A stretch of DNA of 64,000 nucleotides from Spongilla lacustris (taxonomy: Eukaryota > Porifera > Demospongiae > Spongillida > Spongillidae): contig OX442429.1 in assembly GCA_949361645.1 (NCBI GenBank), positions 4,443,147 through 4,507,146 of the forward strand, given 5' to 3'. Every line of letters begins with the position of its first letter. The stretch's first letter is position 1. The notes under the pieces are model-generated. The model searched no databases, was not told the origin of the DNA, and saw only the letters and a list, made by a program, of their open reading frames with translations. Positions 28,601 to 40,164 of this stretch are shown piece by piece. The position numbers and the translations under genes are program-made.

Positions 28601-31600
28601 ACGAGATGGAACAACTGAGAACCCATTCAAGGGATACCTTTGGGCATGAAAACAGGTACAGCAATGTGACTGGGGATGAGGCAGCTACATGTATAGGCTG
28701 TCTCTCTTTCCCTCCTGTCTACACCTTATACTAGCCTAAAGCAGCCTAATGTCTTGATGAGTCATAGTTAATACCACACTGCTCATTGGTTTAGGTGATC
28801 ACCAGTTGGGGTGATTTCAACCCCCCAAATGTATCACCATGGAAATACACATCCCTGATCCCCATCATATATACTTCATGTCAACATAGTGATTTATTGT
28901 GGTAGGCGATTTAAGCCTCTATTTGGGCATTCCATTGCAACCTCTGGTCCTTGCATTCGTGACATTAAAAACATTGAACTCGAAAAATGTAACAATAAAG
29001 CATAGGGCTTCATTCTATTTGCTTTGCAACCATCGGCTCTATGATTGAGATGTATAAAAACTGCCTGCGATCTTGATGACGGATCGGAGAGAAAGTTGGA
29101 CATGTGCGTTTGGCAACAGAAGCGGAATTGATATCTGTCTAAGAAGCAAAGAGTGCTTCTAACAGGGTATTTTTTTTTAGATTGGAACGACTCAAGCTAA
29201 ATGACCAATGTTCCTGCTGTTTACTATATTGATTGCTTCAAGCATTTTACTGCGTTGATTGCGTTGGCTGCTTTTACATTTTCTCAGTAGAATCAAGTGA
29301 TTTGCAATGCCTACACGTAGGCCTACTTACACACTGTACATAGATATTATAGTAGACTACTCTAATATCTTTGGTACATACATGTACATGTACATGTAGG
29401 TGTCGATTTAGAGTTAATAAATATTACAATAATAATTTTTACTATTTCCTAAAATCCATGTGGGCGGTATAAAAGAAACTAAGCATTTTGTTGGAAGTCA
29501 AAGATGACTACTACAGGATGATTTTTCCTACATGGAATTCTGTAGAAGCATGCTTATAATTAATAAACCATATGTCTGATTTCCTATGCATAAAAAACTA
29601 CCAGCTTTCTGAATTTTATAGCACATTGATGTTCATAATAGTCATTATTTTTTAAAATTAAAAAAAGACTGCTTCCACCACTAAAATAGGGGCAAGTGGT
29701 TAACATTACTATTAACTAGCTGTTGTTGATATAAGTTGAAATACAAGAAGTCATCTGGGTACAACAGGAAAATGAAAAAAAGAAAAAAAGAAATGCATGG
29801 AGGTTAAACATTAATTACTCAAATGCATGTTATAATCTGGTAGCATAATTTAGCTTCTAGCACTTGGTTGCGTGTATTATTCCAGACTCAAATGGTTATG
29901 AAATACATTGTATAATGTCACATTCCTTTGGCATCCCTCATTTTCTTGGCCCTCCCCTTTATAACTGCTGGTGCTGCCTCTGAATGATAGTGTGATGACC
30001 TGGTACATGGATGATGGTGTGATAACCTGGTACATAGATGATGGTGTGATGACCTGGTACATGGATGATGGTGTGATGACCTGGTACATGGATGATGGTG
30101 TGAATTTGCAAATCTTTTTGATCTTTCGGTGATTACATGTACATGTTCACTGTAGTCACTCAGAATTTTTTTTTTTAACTTTGGGACAAAAAATTGTTCA
30201 ACCACAAGCATCTAATCATATGCTATCATTCTTGAAATACATGTGTATGACTGCAAAGTCCCACGATTCAGACAAATGTTGCCCAAAAGCCACCCCATTT
30301 ATGCCGACCTTTACACTGAAATCACCTTCCGATGTAGTAGGTATAGTGGTACATTGTGTATGTAATTATTATTGTTATTTAGAACATGCTCTTAATATAA
30401 TGCATCTTAATATAATGAATAATAATATACCTCTTAATATAATGTTACCATTCTCGTCTGTGGGAAAACAGGTCAAATGTGGAAGATCAGTTGTTGTAAA
30501 GGGTGAGCAAATAAGGTACTAGAAATGAGATATCACATCATGTTTAGCAACTATTTAATCCAATGGGCATAGATGGTGGTGAAGCATGCTACTGTCCTAT
30601 CCTTACAAGGAGAAGATTAAAATATACATGTACATGTACATGTAGATGTACAGTACCGCTCACCCACAAGTTTACACTCGCGTTACAAGACTCGCTCGCC
30701 ACTCGCGCGCCACTCGCGCGCAACTCGCATATATATATTCTCGAGCGAGTAATTATCTTGTCATTGGCGAGTGCTTGGCGAGTGCCGCGCGAGTAACGGA
30801 TAATTAGCAAGTTGCATATACATGTACATGTACATGTATAACAATGCCAACAGTACACGCAGTCAATGCAGTCATTCCCGCTCTGATACGAACGTCTAAA
30901 CAGATAAGTGCACACGGACGCGCAAATGTGGAAGTCATAAGGACTAGCGGTAGCGTCCAATAGGAATTGTACACTGTACAATTGTAGCGTTACGCAACAG
31001 ATGGCTTTCAAGACGAAGCTACGTCTTAATACGTACGTACAACATGTATAAGCTACGAAGCTTCGCGACACCTATCATCAGTATAATGGTTTTAGTTGCG
31101 TTAGATAATTCCCAGACAATCGTTCTGAAGTTAAATCAGGGCCATAACAATTAAACGTCACGCGCGCGCATGGTGTATTTAGAATGCCAAGGATAGACAA
31201 CAAAACGAGACGGAGGGTGATTAAAAAGGGTACAGTGTACGATGTATTACGGAAAGGTTGCTGGAGGAGGGGCTGGCTATCACGATAATGCGTAGGCGTT
31301 TTAATCGCTGGTAATTGTTAAGTAGATCAGATAAATATCAGATCTAAGGACATATGGGCAATAGCCACTTAGATTCCGTACAGGCCACACGCAACATTAC
31401 CGAATGTGGAGAAAAACAAGCAAAACAAAAAAGTGCGCGAGAAACAGAATACCACGTCCATTGTACAGCTGCTATGTAGTATATCATTCGTGCCGTAAAT
31501 TATAAATGAATATTCCACGCGTGTGCTTCCCGAGCGCCGCGCGAGTACCTATTATGTTTACAACGTGTGATTGCTCGCGAGCGCTCGCTCGCCACTCGCT

Positions 31601-34600
31601 CGCCACTCACTCGCAACTCGCGTGTGACACGCGAGCGAGTGTAAACTTGTGGGTGAGCGGTACTGTAGATGTTTCTTTTTTTTTTTCTTCTTACCTTTGG
31701 ATGGTGTAACTGGCAAACTTAAAGGATGTGCTTGAATAAGGTCCTTGAACCATGTTTGCTCAAATTTATTTATTTGGGGTTAATATTGCATTATATCACA
31801 TGATATCACAGGTGTCACAGGATATCACGGGTATACCTCAGGATATCACAGGATACCACAGTATATCACGGGTATCTTCTACCTTTAGACTAAGAGATAT
31901 GCTGTACACATGTAGTTGTGAGCTGTTCGCTACAGGTTCCCTATAATTCATGAAAAGGTTTCTGATGTCTTATGGTCATATTAATTAGACAGGAAGTAGG
32001 TTTAATTACATTCATGCAGTTATTAATGATTTGGAATCAAGTCTTGATTAGTTGGATTTGAATTAAGTGCTTCTAAGGCTGCAGTTATTAAGTAGGACAT
32101 ATATTATTAATAGCAATTCAAGCCACAAGTAGCAAAAAAAAAAAGATCATAATAGCCAACATATCAAGAGACAGCAGGTGCATCGTTTTCATTTGTGGAA
32201 TTCAATATTGAGATTGGTTAATTTTCTTAATTAACCAAACAATAAAATTGGTATAATTTTATATCACCACTATTATGATCGGAGCAATTTTGTTGTGCTT
32301 TTAGTAATTAGGGGAGAGTTATTATTGAGGACAGGTTATAGCTGGAGGCAGTATGTCACATAGGATAGGCTACTGTTAAAGCCAGCAGAGAAGTGATCTT
32401 TACAGGATAAGTCATTAAACCAGCTAGTGTCCTTGGATCACCAAGTCACCCCCACAATGCAGGTGTACATGTAGATGTACATTTGTATGTACAGTACCAC
32501 ACAAGAAATGCACACCAGATACCATGGTTAGGTATGTGCCAGTGCTTTAATTTGGACTTTGTGACCTACTGGACAGGTGGATGTGTAGGCATGTCTTGTG
32601 GTTAGTTCTGATGTGCTGAAATCATAATTCTTGGCAAAAATAAAAAAGGTGGGGTGTAAGTTATGAGTGGATTCATGGCTAGCCCTCGTGTGAGTTGTCT
32701 CCAATATTATCACCCCTCAGCCTTGATGCAAGAGCAATTACAGCTTCAATCCCTTCTTCTGAGTTCTGTATATAAATAAATGTAAATCAACGACACACAG
32801 ACACTTAACTAAACATGTCTATATGGGTAAAGCAACTTAATACAAGGAAATCCAGCTCCATCATGGCCACTTCGTGAGCCTTGAAGACACATATTTGGTT
32901 CTGGCTTGAACTGCATGCATGCATTGAATGATTATGAGACGTTTGTTGTCTCTATGATAAACTGCATTAAGCAGTGTTCATTTAGTAATAAAACATTTAA
33001 GTGCTCATTTCTGTATGTCCTGCAACTTATACACATGTACATGTGTAAGTAGCAAGTGATTGGAAGATTTTAACCTCGCTGAGGATTGCATTTTTAATTT
33101 GTGCATTTAACACTGTAATAAAATTAGAAACACTGGTTTACATTTAACCACACACCCTCCCACAATACTTTTGCTTGTACTTTTTTGTGTTTTTCAAGTG
33201 ATTTGCTCTTGTAATATCACATATTACTTACATATTTACACTTGTGTGTACATCAATGCATTTAGACTTGTAAGTGTACTAATATCATACCTGCAATCGC
33301 ACTCTAGCAGTTATGCCATGGATGTGGTCTACATTTACATGCATGTTATACATGTATGTGTACTTCACATCTCCTTGTACACTCACACACCCACATACCC
33401 ACACCTACACATGCACACTGATATACCCACACACCTACACATGCACAATGACACACCTACACATGCACAATGACACACCTACACATGCACAATGACCCAC
33501 CCACACACCTACACATGCACACTGACATACCCACACACCCACACACCTACACATGCACACTGACCCACCCACACACCTACACATGCACACTTGACACACC
33601 CACACACCTACACATGCACACTGACCCACCCACACACCTACACATGCACACTGACACACCCACACACCTACACATGCACACTGACCCACCCACACACCTA
33701 CACATGCACACTGACACACCCACACACCTACACATGCACACTGACACACCTACACATGCACACTGACACACCTACACATGCACACTGACCCACCCACACA
33801 CTTACACATGCACACTGACCCACCCACACACCTACACATGCACACTGACACACCCACACACCTCACACAGGTCTCTGCAGGAGGCTCGGGACAGTGCCTG
33901 TACCGAGAGGGACAGAGCATTGGCTGCTGAGAGAGAAGTGAGCGCAAAATATGACCAACTCTTGCAAGAGTAAGGGCACAAACACATCTCACACATGTGC
34001 ACATGACACACATTTGCACAGCTCACATACCTGCACACCTCACACACTACACATACATGTATCAATTATATGCTCATGATACCATAGTACCATGTAGAGA
34101 ATACATTTATACAAGCTGTGGTGGATGAGTGGACGGGTGGTACTCTATGTAATGTAGTTGTGGTTGACTTGCATTGCGGTAGACCTCATTGAGTTGGTTG
34201 GTACATGTATGCTTATGTCTTCAATGTGCTAGTATGGTATGTCTTCAATATGCTGACAGGGATTTACCGCTTCCACCCCCTATCCACCCCCTACCCACCC
34301 CCTGGTTTGCCCCTGATTTGGCTAACCCACCCCCTGGTTTACACATGCCATGTCAAAATAAAACTACATGTACATGTATGTGGCATTTAATTATGCAGAG
34401 AGGAGACTTTTTTTTGCCCACCCCCTATATTTTTATATATTCCGAAACCCACCCCCTGTTGCAAACTTGGTGGAAAATCCCTGGCTGGTATGGTATGTCT
34501 TCAATGTGCTGGTATGGTATGTCTTCAATGTGCTGGTATGGTATGTCTTCAATGTGCTGGTATGGTATGTCTTCAATGTGCTGGTATGGTATGTCTTCAA

Positions 34601-37600
34601 TGTGCTGGTATGGTATGTCTTCAATATGTATGACCTGCAGGTTTCGCCAGCTGCAGATGAGCTCCGATGGTCGGTTCTCAGCCCTTCAGAGTGAGCTTCA
34701 GATGAAGCGCTTTGAGTGTGAGAGGACCCATGTGGTGCAGGAGCAGCAGCTCAAGGACCTGAGGCACTGCGAGCTGGAGAGGGAGAAGCTGCACAGGAAG
34801 GCGGAGGTCCTCTCCCAGGAGCTGTGGGCAGTCCAGAACGAGGGGAAGCTGAAGGTTCTTGAGCTGGAGGCCAAGGTCAGGGAGCAGGGGGAGAGGCTTG
34901 ACGTGTATGAGAAGCTGGAGAAGGAGATGGACCAGGTGGTCATGCAGGCGGCTGAAGGTGGGTGGGTGGGCGTGGCTGATGGTGGGGGGTGGGGCATGGC
35001 TGATGGTGGGGGGTGGGGCATGGCTGATGGTGGGGGTGGGGCATGGCTGATGGTGGGGGGGTGGGGCATGGCTGATGGTGGGGGGGGGGTGTAGTGGTAA
35101 GGAAAATTGAGCAATGGTTTAGCAAGCCTCTGGAGAGGATGGATGGACATTGATTTGGAGTTGGTGGGTGGAGATTGAGAAAGTGGTCGTGCAGGCTTTG
35201 GAGATGGGTGGGCATGTAATGGAAATAGAGCAGGTGGCTGTGCATGCAGTTTAAGGTGTGAGCCCTGAGAAGATTGTTCTACTTCCCTATACGACCCCAA
35301 GGGGACCTTTCCCATCACACTTCAAATGACGGACGGGGGGGGGGGGGGGGCTGTACCACACTTCACATGACTATTTCCATCACACTGTACATGTTCACCT
35401 CAAGCACAAATTTGCGATGTAACTACTGGTACATGTACATGGTTGCTAGAGGTGGGTGGGGTTGCATCTGCATGTGTATACGTATGCATATACTGTAGTT
35501 TTAAAAATGATTTTTTAATCCATGCTAAGTTTACAAAGTTTAAGCAAATGGCCCAATGTGGTTGTTGCCAAGTGCCAGCACTTATTGTTTACATGTGTCA
35601 TCAGGAGTCATCCCGTCACATGCATGCAGGAGCCATCGTGAGATGGATACTATTTAAAGGGATAGCGGCTCACATATATATAATGTAATAATATATAAAT
35701 ATACATGTATATCAGCTATATGAAGCACATTCATTGGCTAGATGTGGCAAAAATGATTATAAGCCTACACAGGTTACCACTAATTGCCAATGAATGCGCC
35801 TTACATGTACATGGGCTGCAAATTTTCTGTATCTGCAAGCTGGCACTATCAATTATAAATTATAGTTTTTAGTAGGAGGTCCCCAGGGGCACCACTTGCA
35901 CTATTAAAAAATGTATAATTAAGATTAGTATTGGTCATTGTACATGTGTACAGTGAGAACCTACACACAATATACACGTGTATGGTATGTATGCTTTGCC
36001 CTATACATTACATATTATTGAACACCTCTTTATTTTTGGATGCCAACAGTTGAAAGTGATGTCGATGCAGAGAGGGTCTTGTTTTCATATGGCTTTGGTA
36101 CCAGTGTTCCAAGCACATCTCGCAAGAGGATGCAGCAGAGGTCAGTAGAGTGTGTAGCTGGTACATGTAGAAAAAAGGTGGGTGGTTTGGAAGTTTATAG
36201 GTCAAGCCAAGGTCAAAGGCTATCATTACTGTCACAAGCATATGAATATGTTTATCCTAACAAAACTGAGCAGTGCATGTACATGTATGTGGGTTGAAAT
36301 TTTACATTTGTTCACTTGGAAACACTCCACTTGAAGTAATCACATGTAGTACACTGTACATTCTGCATGTGTATGCAGTACATCTCCTTCTCTTGCAGTG
36401 TACAACTGGCTAGACGCGTATTGCAACTTGAACGGATGAATGCATGCCTGAGGAAAGATGAAGAGGTTTTGAAAAGCAAAATAGCTCAGCTAGATGAGGA
36501 GGCAAGTTTACATACATGTACATGTATACATACCATACACACATGCACACACACACACACACACTACACACACACTACACACACACACATGCATACACAC
36601 ATACACATACACACATACACACACATGCATACACACACACACACACACATACACACACACACACACAGGTCATGCGTCAATGCAGAATGCACTCACTGTG
36701 GTCCCTTCACATAGCTGTCACAGTCCAAAGTGCTCTTGGATAAGTCCCATCAACCATATATGTACTTGATTGATAGCATCAAGACAAGAGACGAGCAGCT
36801 CAAAGCCAGCAAGGAGAAAGCCGCATCTTTGGAGGGCCAAGTGAGGTAGACATTCAAGGTCAAGGGGGTCATGGTGGGAGGTAGAGGAGTCTAAATGGAA
36901 GTGTTGAGTGTGAATTGATGTGGTGGTACAACTGTATGAAGGGTCTAAATGGAGTTGTTAGAGGTGGTGGAGTCTAAGTGGAGGTGGTGGGATCTAAATG
37001 GAGGTGGTGGGGTCTAAATAGAGGTGGTGGGGTCTAAATGGAGGTGGTGGGGTCTAAATAGAGGTGGTGGGGTCTAAATGGTGGTGGTTTTTAAATGGAG
37101 GTGGTGGGGTCTAAATTGAGGTGGTGGGGTCTAAATTGAGGTGGTGGGGTCTAAGTGGAGGGGGTGGGGTCTAAATGGAGGTGGTGAGGTCTAAATGGAG
37201 TTGGTGAGGTCTAAATGGAGTTGGTGGGATCTAAATGGAGGTGGTGGTTTAAATGGAGGTGGCTGGTATAATTGGTAGTGGGTTATAGGGTGGGCTGACA
37301 TTTCATGTTATGGCCATTTTTTTTTAATTCTGCAGCAAGTTGATGGGGGAGAAGGCCCACCTCCTTCTAGCCAAGAACAATCTAGCAGCAGACCTAGAGA
37401 AGCTCCTCAAGCACAGAGAAGTGAGTATTCATCTATTTGTTTTCCCTGTGAGGGTGGCTCTTGAAAAATTAAGAGTCAGCTGACAAATGGCCCTTATAAT
37501 GTGTTGAGAGGTTGCTAATGGCAACAGTGGGGAAACCTCACCAACCATAACCAAATTATCTGATAATATTATATATGGATATTGTGGCTGGATCAGCTGT

Positions 37601-37942
37601 TCCACTGTTGCACCACATGCACATTGATAGGAACTAAAGTTGATGAAACGGATCATCCTTGACCTCCAAGGTAAAACCTCACCAGCTGAAGATCAGTGTG
37701 AGGCAGAGGGGAAGGTCACACAAGCTCAGCCTTCTCTTCCTCCCCCTACTGTGTTTGTGAGTTCAATTAACATAGGCTTTGTACAATTGCCATTGTTAAC
37801 CTCCTGTTCCCTTGAATAATTGTTTGGACAGACCAAGCAGGAACATCCCAGGTGGTCCAACAGGCAGGCCAAGGCAACAACCACATCAGCAAAAACCAAG
37901 TTAGTTTATCTCCAATCTGTGCATGCACTAAAAAATATTTAG
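22620..37942 (+). CDS. PIBF1: PIBF1/CEP90 centriolar satellite protein
   Basis: Fourteen coding exons (22620-23147, 23811-23930, 24281-24423, 25564-25672, 26319-26500, 28530-28655, 33871-33969, 34641-34957, 36050-36140, 36399-36505, 36731-36845, 37336-37420, 37631-37756, 37832-37942) give about 752 aa (human 757). It is coiled coil throughout. Family blocks include [69 protein letters not shown], and near the end [22 protein letters not shown]1 works at centriolar satellites and distal appendages in ciliogenesis. Exon 3 must end inside a GT repeat (GAAGT|GTGTGT) to keep frame. The donor after 36399 is ambiguous between GCAA|GTTTAC (used here) and a GC donor GAG|GCAAGT paired with an acceptor before 36724. 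Confidence 0.95.
23366..23590. repeat. 22-bp tandem repeat, PIBF1 intron 1
   Basis: About nine copies of a unit with core CAGCACCTACCCTCATATA. Confidence 0.9.
23940..24180. repeat. 27-bp tandem repeat, PIBF1 intron 2
   Basis: About seven copies with core GAGAGGGAACAGGGTGCCTG, starting right after the donor of exon 23811-23930. Confidence 0.9.
24676..25372. repeat. 25-bp tandem repeat, PIBF1 intron 3
   Basis: About 27 copies of a unit with core TTACCCATAGGCTTCATCG. Higher-order blocks are visible, with GGCGTCATCAT variants recurring at intervals. Confidence 0.95.
26517..26836. repeat. (GT)n with TGTTCATG interruptions, PIBF1 intron 5
   Basis: A GT-rich tract of about 320 bp starts 16 bp after the donor at 26501. 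It reads as Cys-Val artefacts. Confidence 0.95.
27290..27520. repeat. 15-16-bp tandem repeat, PIBF1 intron 5
   Basis: Repeated GGGAATGTGCTTGTG units, then GTGCATGTATGTGGAT units. Confidence 0.9.
28030..28160. repeat. 27-bp tandem repeat, PIBF1 intron 5
   Basis: About four copies with core CACCATCCCTTCATGGGACA. Confidence 0.85.
29990..30105. repeat. 27-bp tandem repeat, PIBF1 intron 6
   Basis: Four copies with core GATGGTGTGATGACCTGGTA. Confidence 0.85.
30651..31665. mobile_element. non-autonomous TIR transposon (MITE), hAT-like
   Basis: A 31-bp perfect terminal inverted repeat begins CAGTACCGCTCACCCACAAG at 30651 and ends as its complement at 31665. Flanks TAGATGTA (30643-30650) and TAGATGTT (31666-31673) match at 7 of 8 bases, fitting an 8-bp hAT-type target duplication. 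A TA duplication is also possible. Both ends carry clusters of ACTCGC/GCGAGT words, like subterminal transposase sites. No transposase frame is present. It lies in intron 6 of PIBF1. Confidence 0.85.
33365..33868. repeat. about 30-bp CA-rich tandem repeat abutting a PIBF1 exon
   Basis: Copies with core CCTACACATGCACACTGACA run up to the acceptor CTCACACAG of exon 33871-33969. Confidence 0.9.
34483..34634. repeat. 24-bp tandem repeat, PIBF1 intron 7
   Basis: About six copies with core GGTATGGTATGTCTTCAATG, ending just before exon 34641. Two diverged singletons lie upstream near 34217-34256. Confidence 0.9.
34958..35092. repeat. GC-rich tandem repeat, PIBF1 intron 8
   Basis: About five copies with core GGGGCATGGCTGATGGTGGG, starting immediately after the donor of exon 34641-34957. 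Confidence 0.9.
36875..37270. repeat. about 20-bp tandem repeat, PIBF1 intron 11
   Basis: Many copies of GTCTAAATGGAGGTGGTGGG and variants. Confidence 0.9.
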
Positions 37943-38010
37943 TTGCACATACCCACATGCCCCACCCACACAAACACTGGCTGACTTTAGTTTTGAATTG
38001 CAGAATATAA

Positions 38011-38016
38011 AATAAA
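38011..38016 (+). terminator. poly(A) signal of PIBF1
   Basis: AATAAA lies 69 bp after the PIBF1 stop codon. Confidence 0.6.
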
Positions 38017-38258
38017 ATTCAGACATCTTTCAGGATATTGAAGAAAGGCTGACAAGGAAAAGACGAAGAAAGCACACACACCCCCACAAGACTCAGAGCA
38101 CAAGTTTCAGAGAGACTGTGTTTACACAAAAAAAAAAAAAAAAAAAATCATAAATAACTATATTCACGTGATACAAAAAAAAACGGGACATGTGATATAA
38201 GCACAATGGACACTGACACATAATGATTTTAAAACATATGGAGGTGGGTGTAGTTACT

Positions 38259-39874
38259 TCAGTTACATCCGCAGTTGAAAGGCAGGGATGAGGAGGACAG
38301 TGGGAGGTAGCTGAGAGGCCTATCTGACACCGAATGGATGGAGAGTTTCCGGCTGTTCCTGAGCCTTGATGGGCGTCCATCGCTTTGCTGCTGACCTGTG
38401 GATGGGCTCACACCAGAGGGGGAACTCCTAGCCGAGGATGTGATCAGTTCGTAATGCAGGACACGGCTGGCAGAGGTTGAGTTGTGGTCATCTTGATAGG
38501 CGCCGCACACCACCACGATCTGCTGGGCTATCGCTGGGGTGGACATAGGGGAGCTGGTGGAGGAGGGGCGCTGGGGAGCTGATTCCTTGATGAGCGGGCT
38601 AGGGTCGAGTCCCATGATGGGGTGTGGTCCACAATGGATCCCGGCCAAAAACTTGTAGTGCAAGCTACCGTTACCGGTTTGGCCAGCTTTAGGAGGCACG
38701 TCTGTGATGGAGAAGACAATGAGGTGGCCGGCATTGGTGCCAACGTAGAGGAGAGGGGAGGAGAAACTAAGGGCTGTGACCTCCACCACAGGGTAGGCGA
38801 TACCACTTATGTCAGAGCTGTAGTAAGAAGTTAATGTTGATAAGGTGTTCAACCTCATGCATCCACATCAAATAAGAAAATAAAAACATCTATTGAGTCG
38901 GGATATTGTACATGTATATAGGCACAATCCGACATGCTAGCTAGCTAGCTAGAGCTAGTTAATATGATTGCTGAATGCATGCACACTTACTCGCAGGCGA
39001 AGTGGAAATGTGCGGAGAATGTTTTTGTGTTCCACAGCGAAATGACCGAACACTTGGACAGGCAGCTCCACACGCCGGAGTCAGTGCTAACCAGCTGGAC
39101 GACTTCTGCGTTGTGGGGACAATTGACGGCGGGCGGTCTGCAGTCCAACCGGCGTAGCTCCTTCCAGTTGGATCGGGTACCGGTAACGATGACGATATTC
39201 CCGCCACAGGCACACCAGAATGTGTCCTTGTCGGAGCAGTGAACGGGGACGATTGAATTAACGCCGCTTGCAGTTACCGACTCCCCGTCCGAATGTCCGA
39301 GCGGGACGACAGTGCGCGGATTTTTGAACGGATCCCTTAGTCCGCCCCTATCATCCGACGGACCGGAGAGTATGAGTATATTACCGTTGAAGGTTCCGAT
39401 CACGACATCTGTAGTGGGTCTGTTGACGTACCCACAGATGCACAAGATCGGCCCTTCCACGCTGCTGTAAAGGGCATTGGTCAGCCGCAACTCGGAAGAC
39501 AACTCGTAGACGTGAAGCCCCCCGCTCTCCGTTCCCGCCCACAGCTGCGTATCCCCTACGAGCGAGATGCACAGTATCTCGGCGTTGGTCATGGCCGCCA
39601 CGTCCGTCAAAGGTCCGAACTTGGCTGGCAGCGGGACTGGGAGTCGGTCGACCGAACCAGCGCAGCTGTCCAGGAGTGCGAGAGAGAATCCGGGGCCGCC
39701 GCTGAGGATGAACTTGTTGTGTGAGACGGGGTGGTTCACGGGGCTTGACGAAGGACAAGAGATGGAACGTTTTATAGAGGAGTTGGGGTTGGGGGTCTCC
39801 GGTAGCTTGATTACGCTGTGCAGCTTCATACTAACGATCTGAGAACGAGAGTCAACACACTCGAGATCTGCCAT
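38259..39874 (-). CDS. stand-alone WD40 propeller, paralogue of the ROCO C-terminus
   Basis: Two exons (39874-38991, 38817-38259) give 480 aa. From about residue 60 it aligns with the propeller of the adjacent ROCO gene. Pairs: LWAGTESGGLHVYEL with LWVGTENGLMGSVYVF, VVIGTFNGNILIL with VLLGLANGTIILF, TFWCACGGNIVIV with YIWCSCGDSLELL, LYVGTNAGHLIVF with LWLGTRTGYILLL, and VVCGAYQDD with VVCSVEYDD. The intron falls at the equivalent point and also has phase 2. There is no GTPase, LRR or kinase region, and no room for one: the ROCO gene starts 290 bp upstream on the other strand. A Ser/Arg-rich tail ends the protein. Propellers of this kind bind proteins or dimerise; a role modulating ROCO is inference. 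Other propeller proteins such as ARHGEF10/17 are a weaker alternative. Confidence 0.82.
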
Positions 39875-40164
39875 ACTATAGAATTGAAGAGACGCTTCAG
39901 GGGTTCTGTCAGTGACGATGGGGGGAAGTATACGTATAACTACCTCTGCTATTCACTGACAGCGAGAGTATGAGTTACACGAACAATTTCTCTCCAGACT
40001 CGTCTTGTGTTGACCGGAAGATACAAAAAAATTTAATTGGTTACTTAAGGTCATGATATATAGATCATATGACCTCTACGATGACGTAATAGAGGCGCGG
40101 CGTTTCGTTTGAGAGCTGCATGGCTTGAGAACAGTTGTGGTTCTTGCCAGACGTCTCAACTACA
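39875..40164. promoter_or_regulatory. shared WD40-only/ROCO divergent promoter
   Basis: 290 bp between outward-facing start codons. Inferred to be bidirectional from spacing and from the paralogy of the two genes. No TATA box was recognised. Confidence 0.5.
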
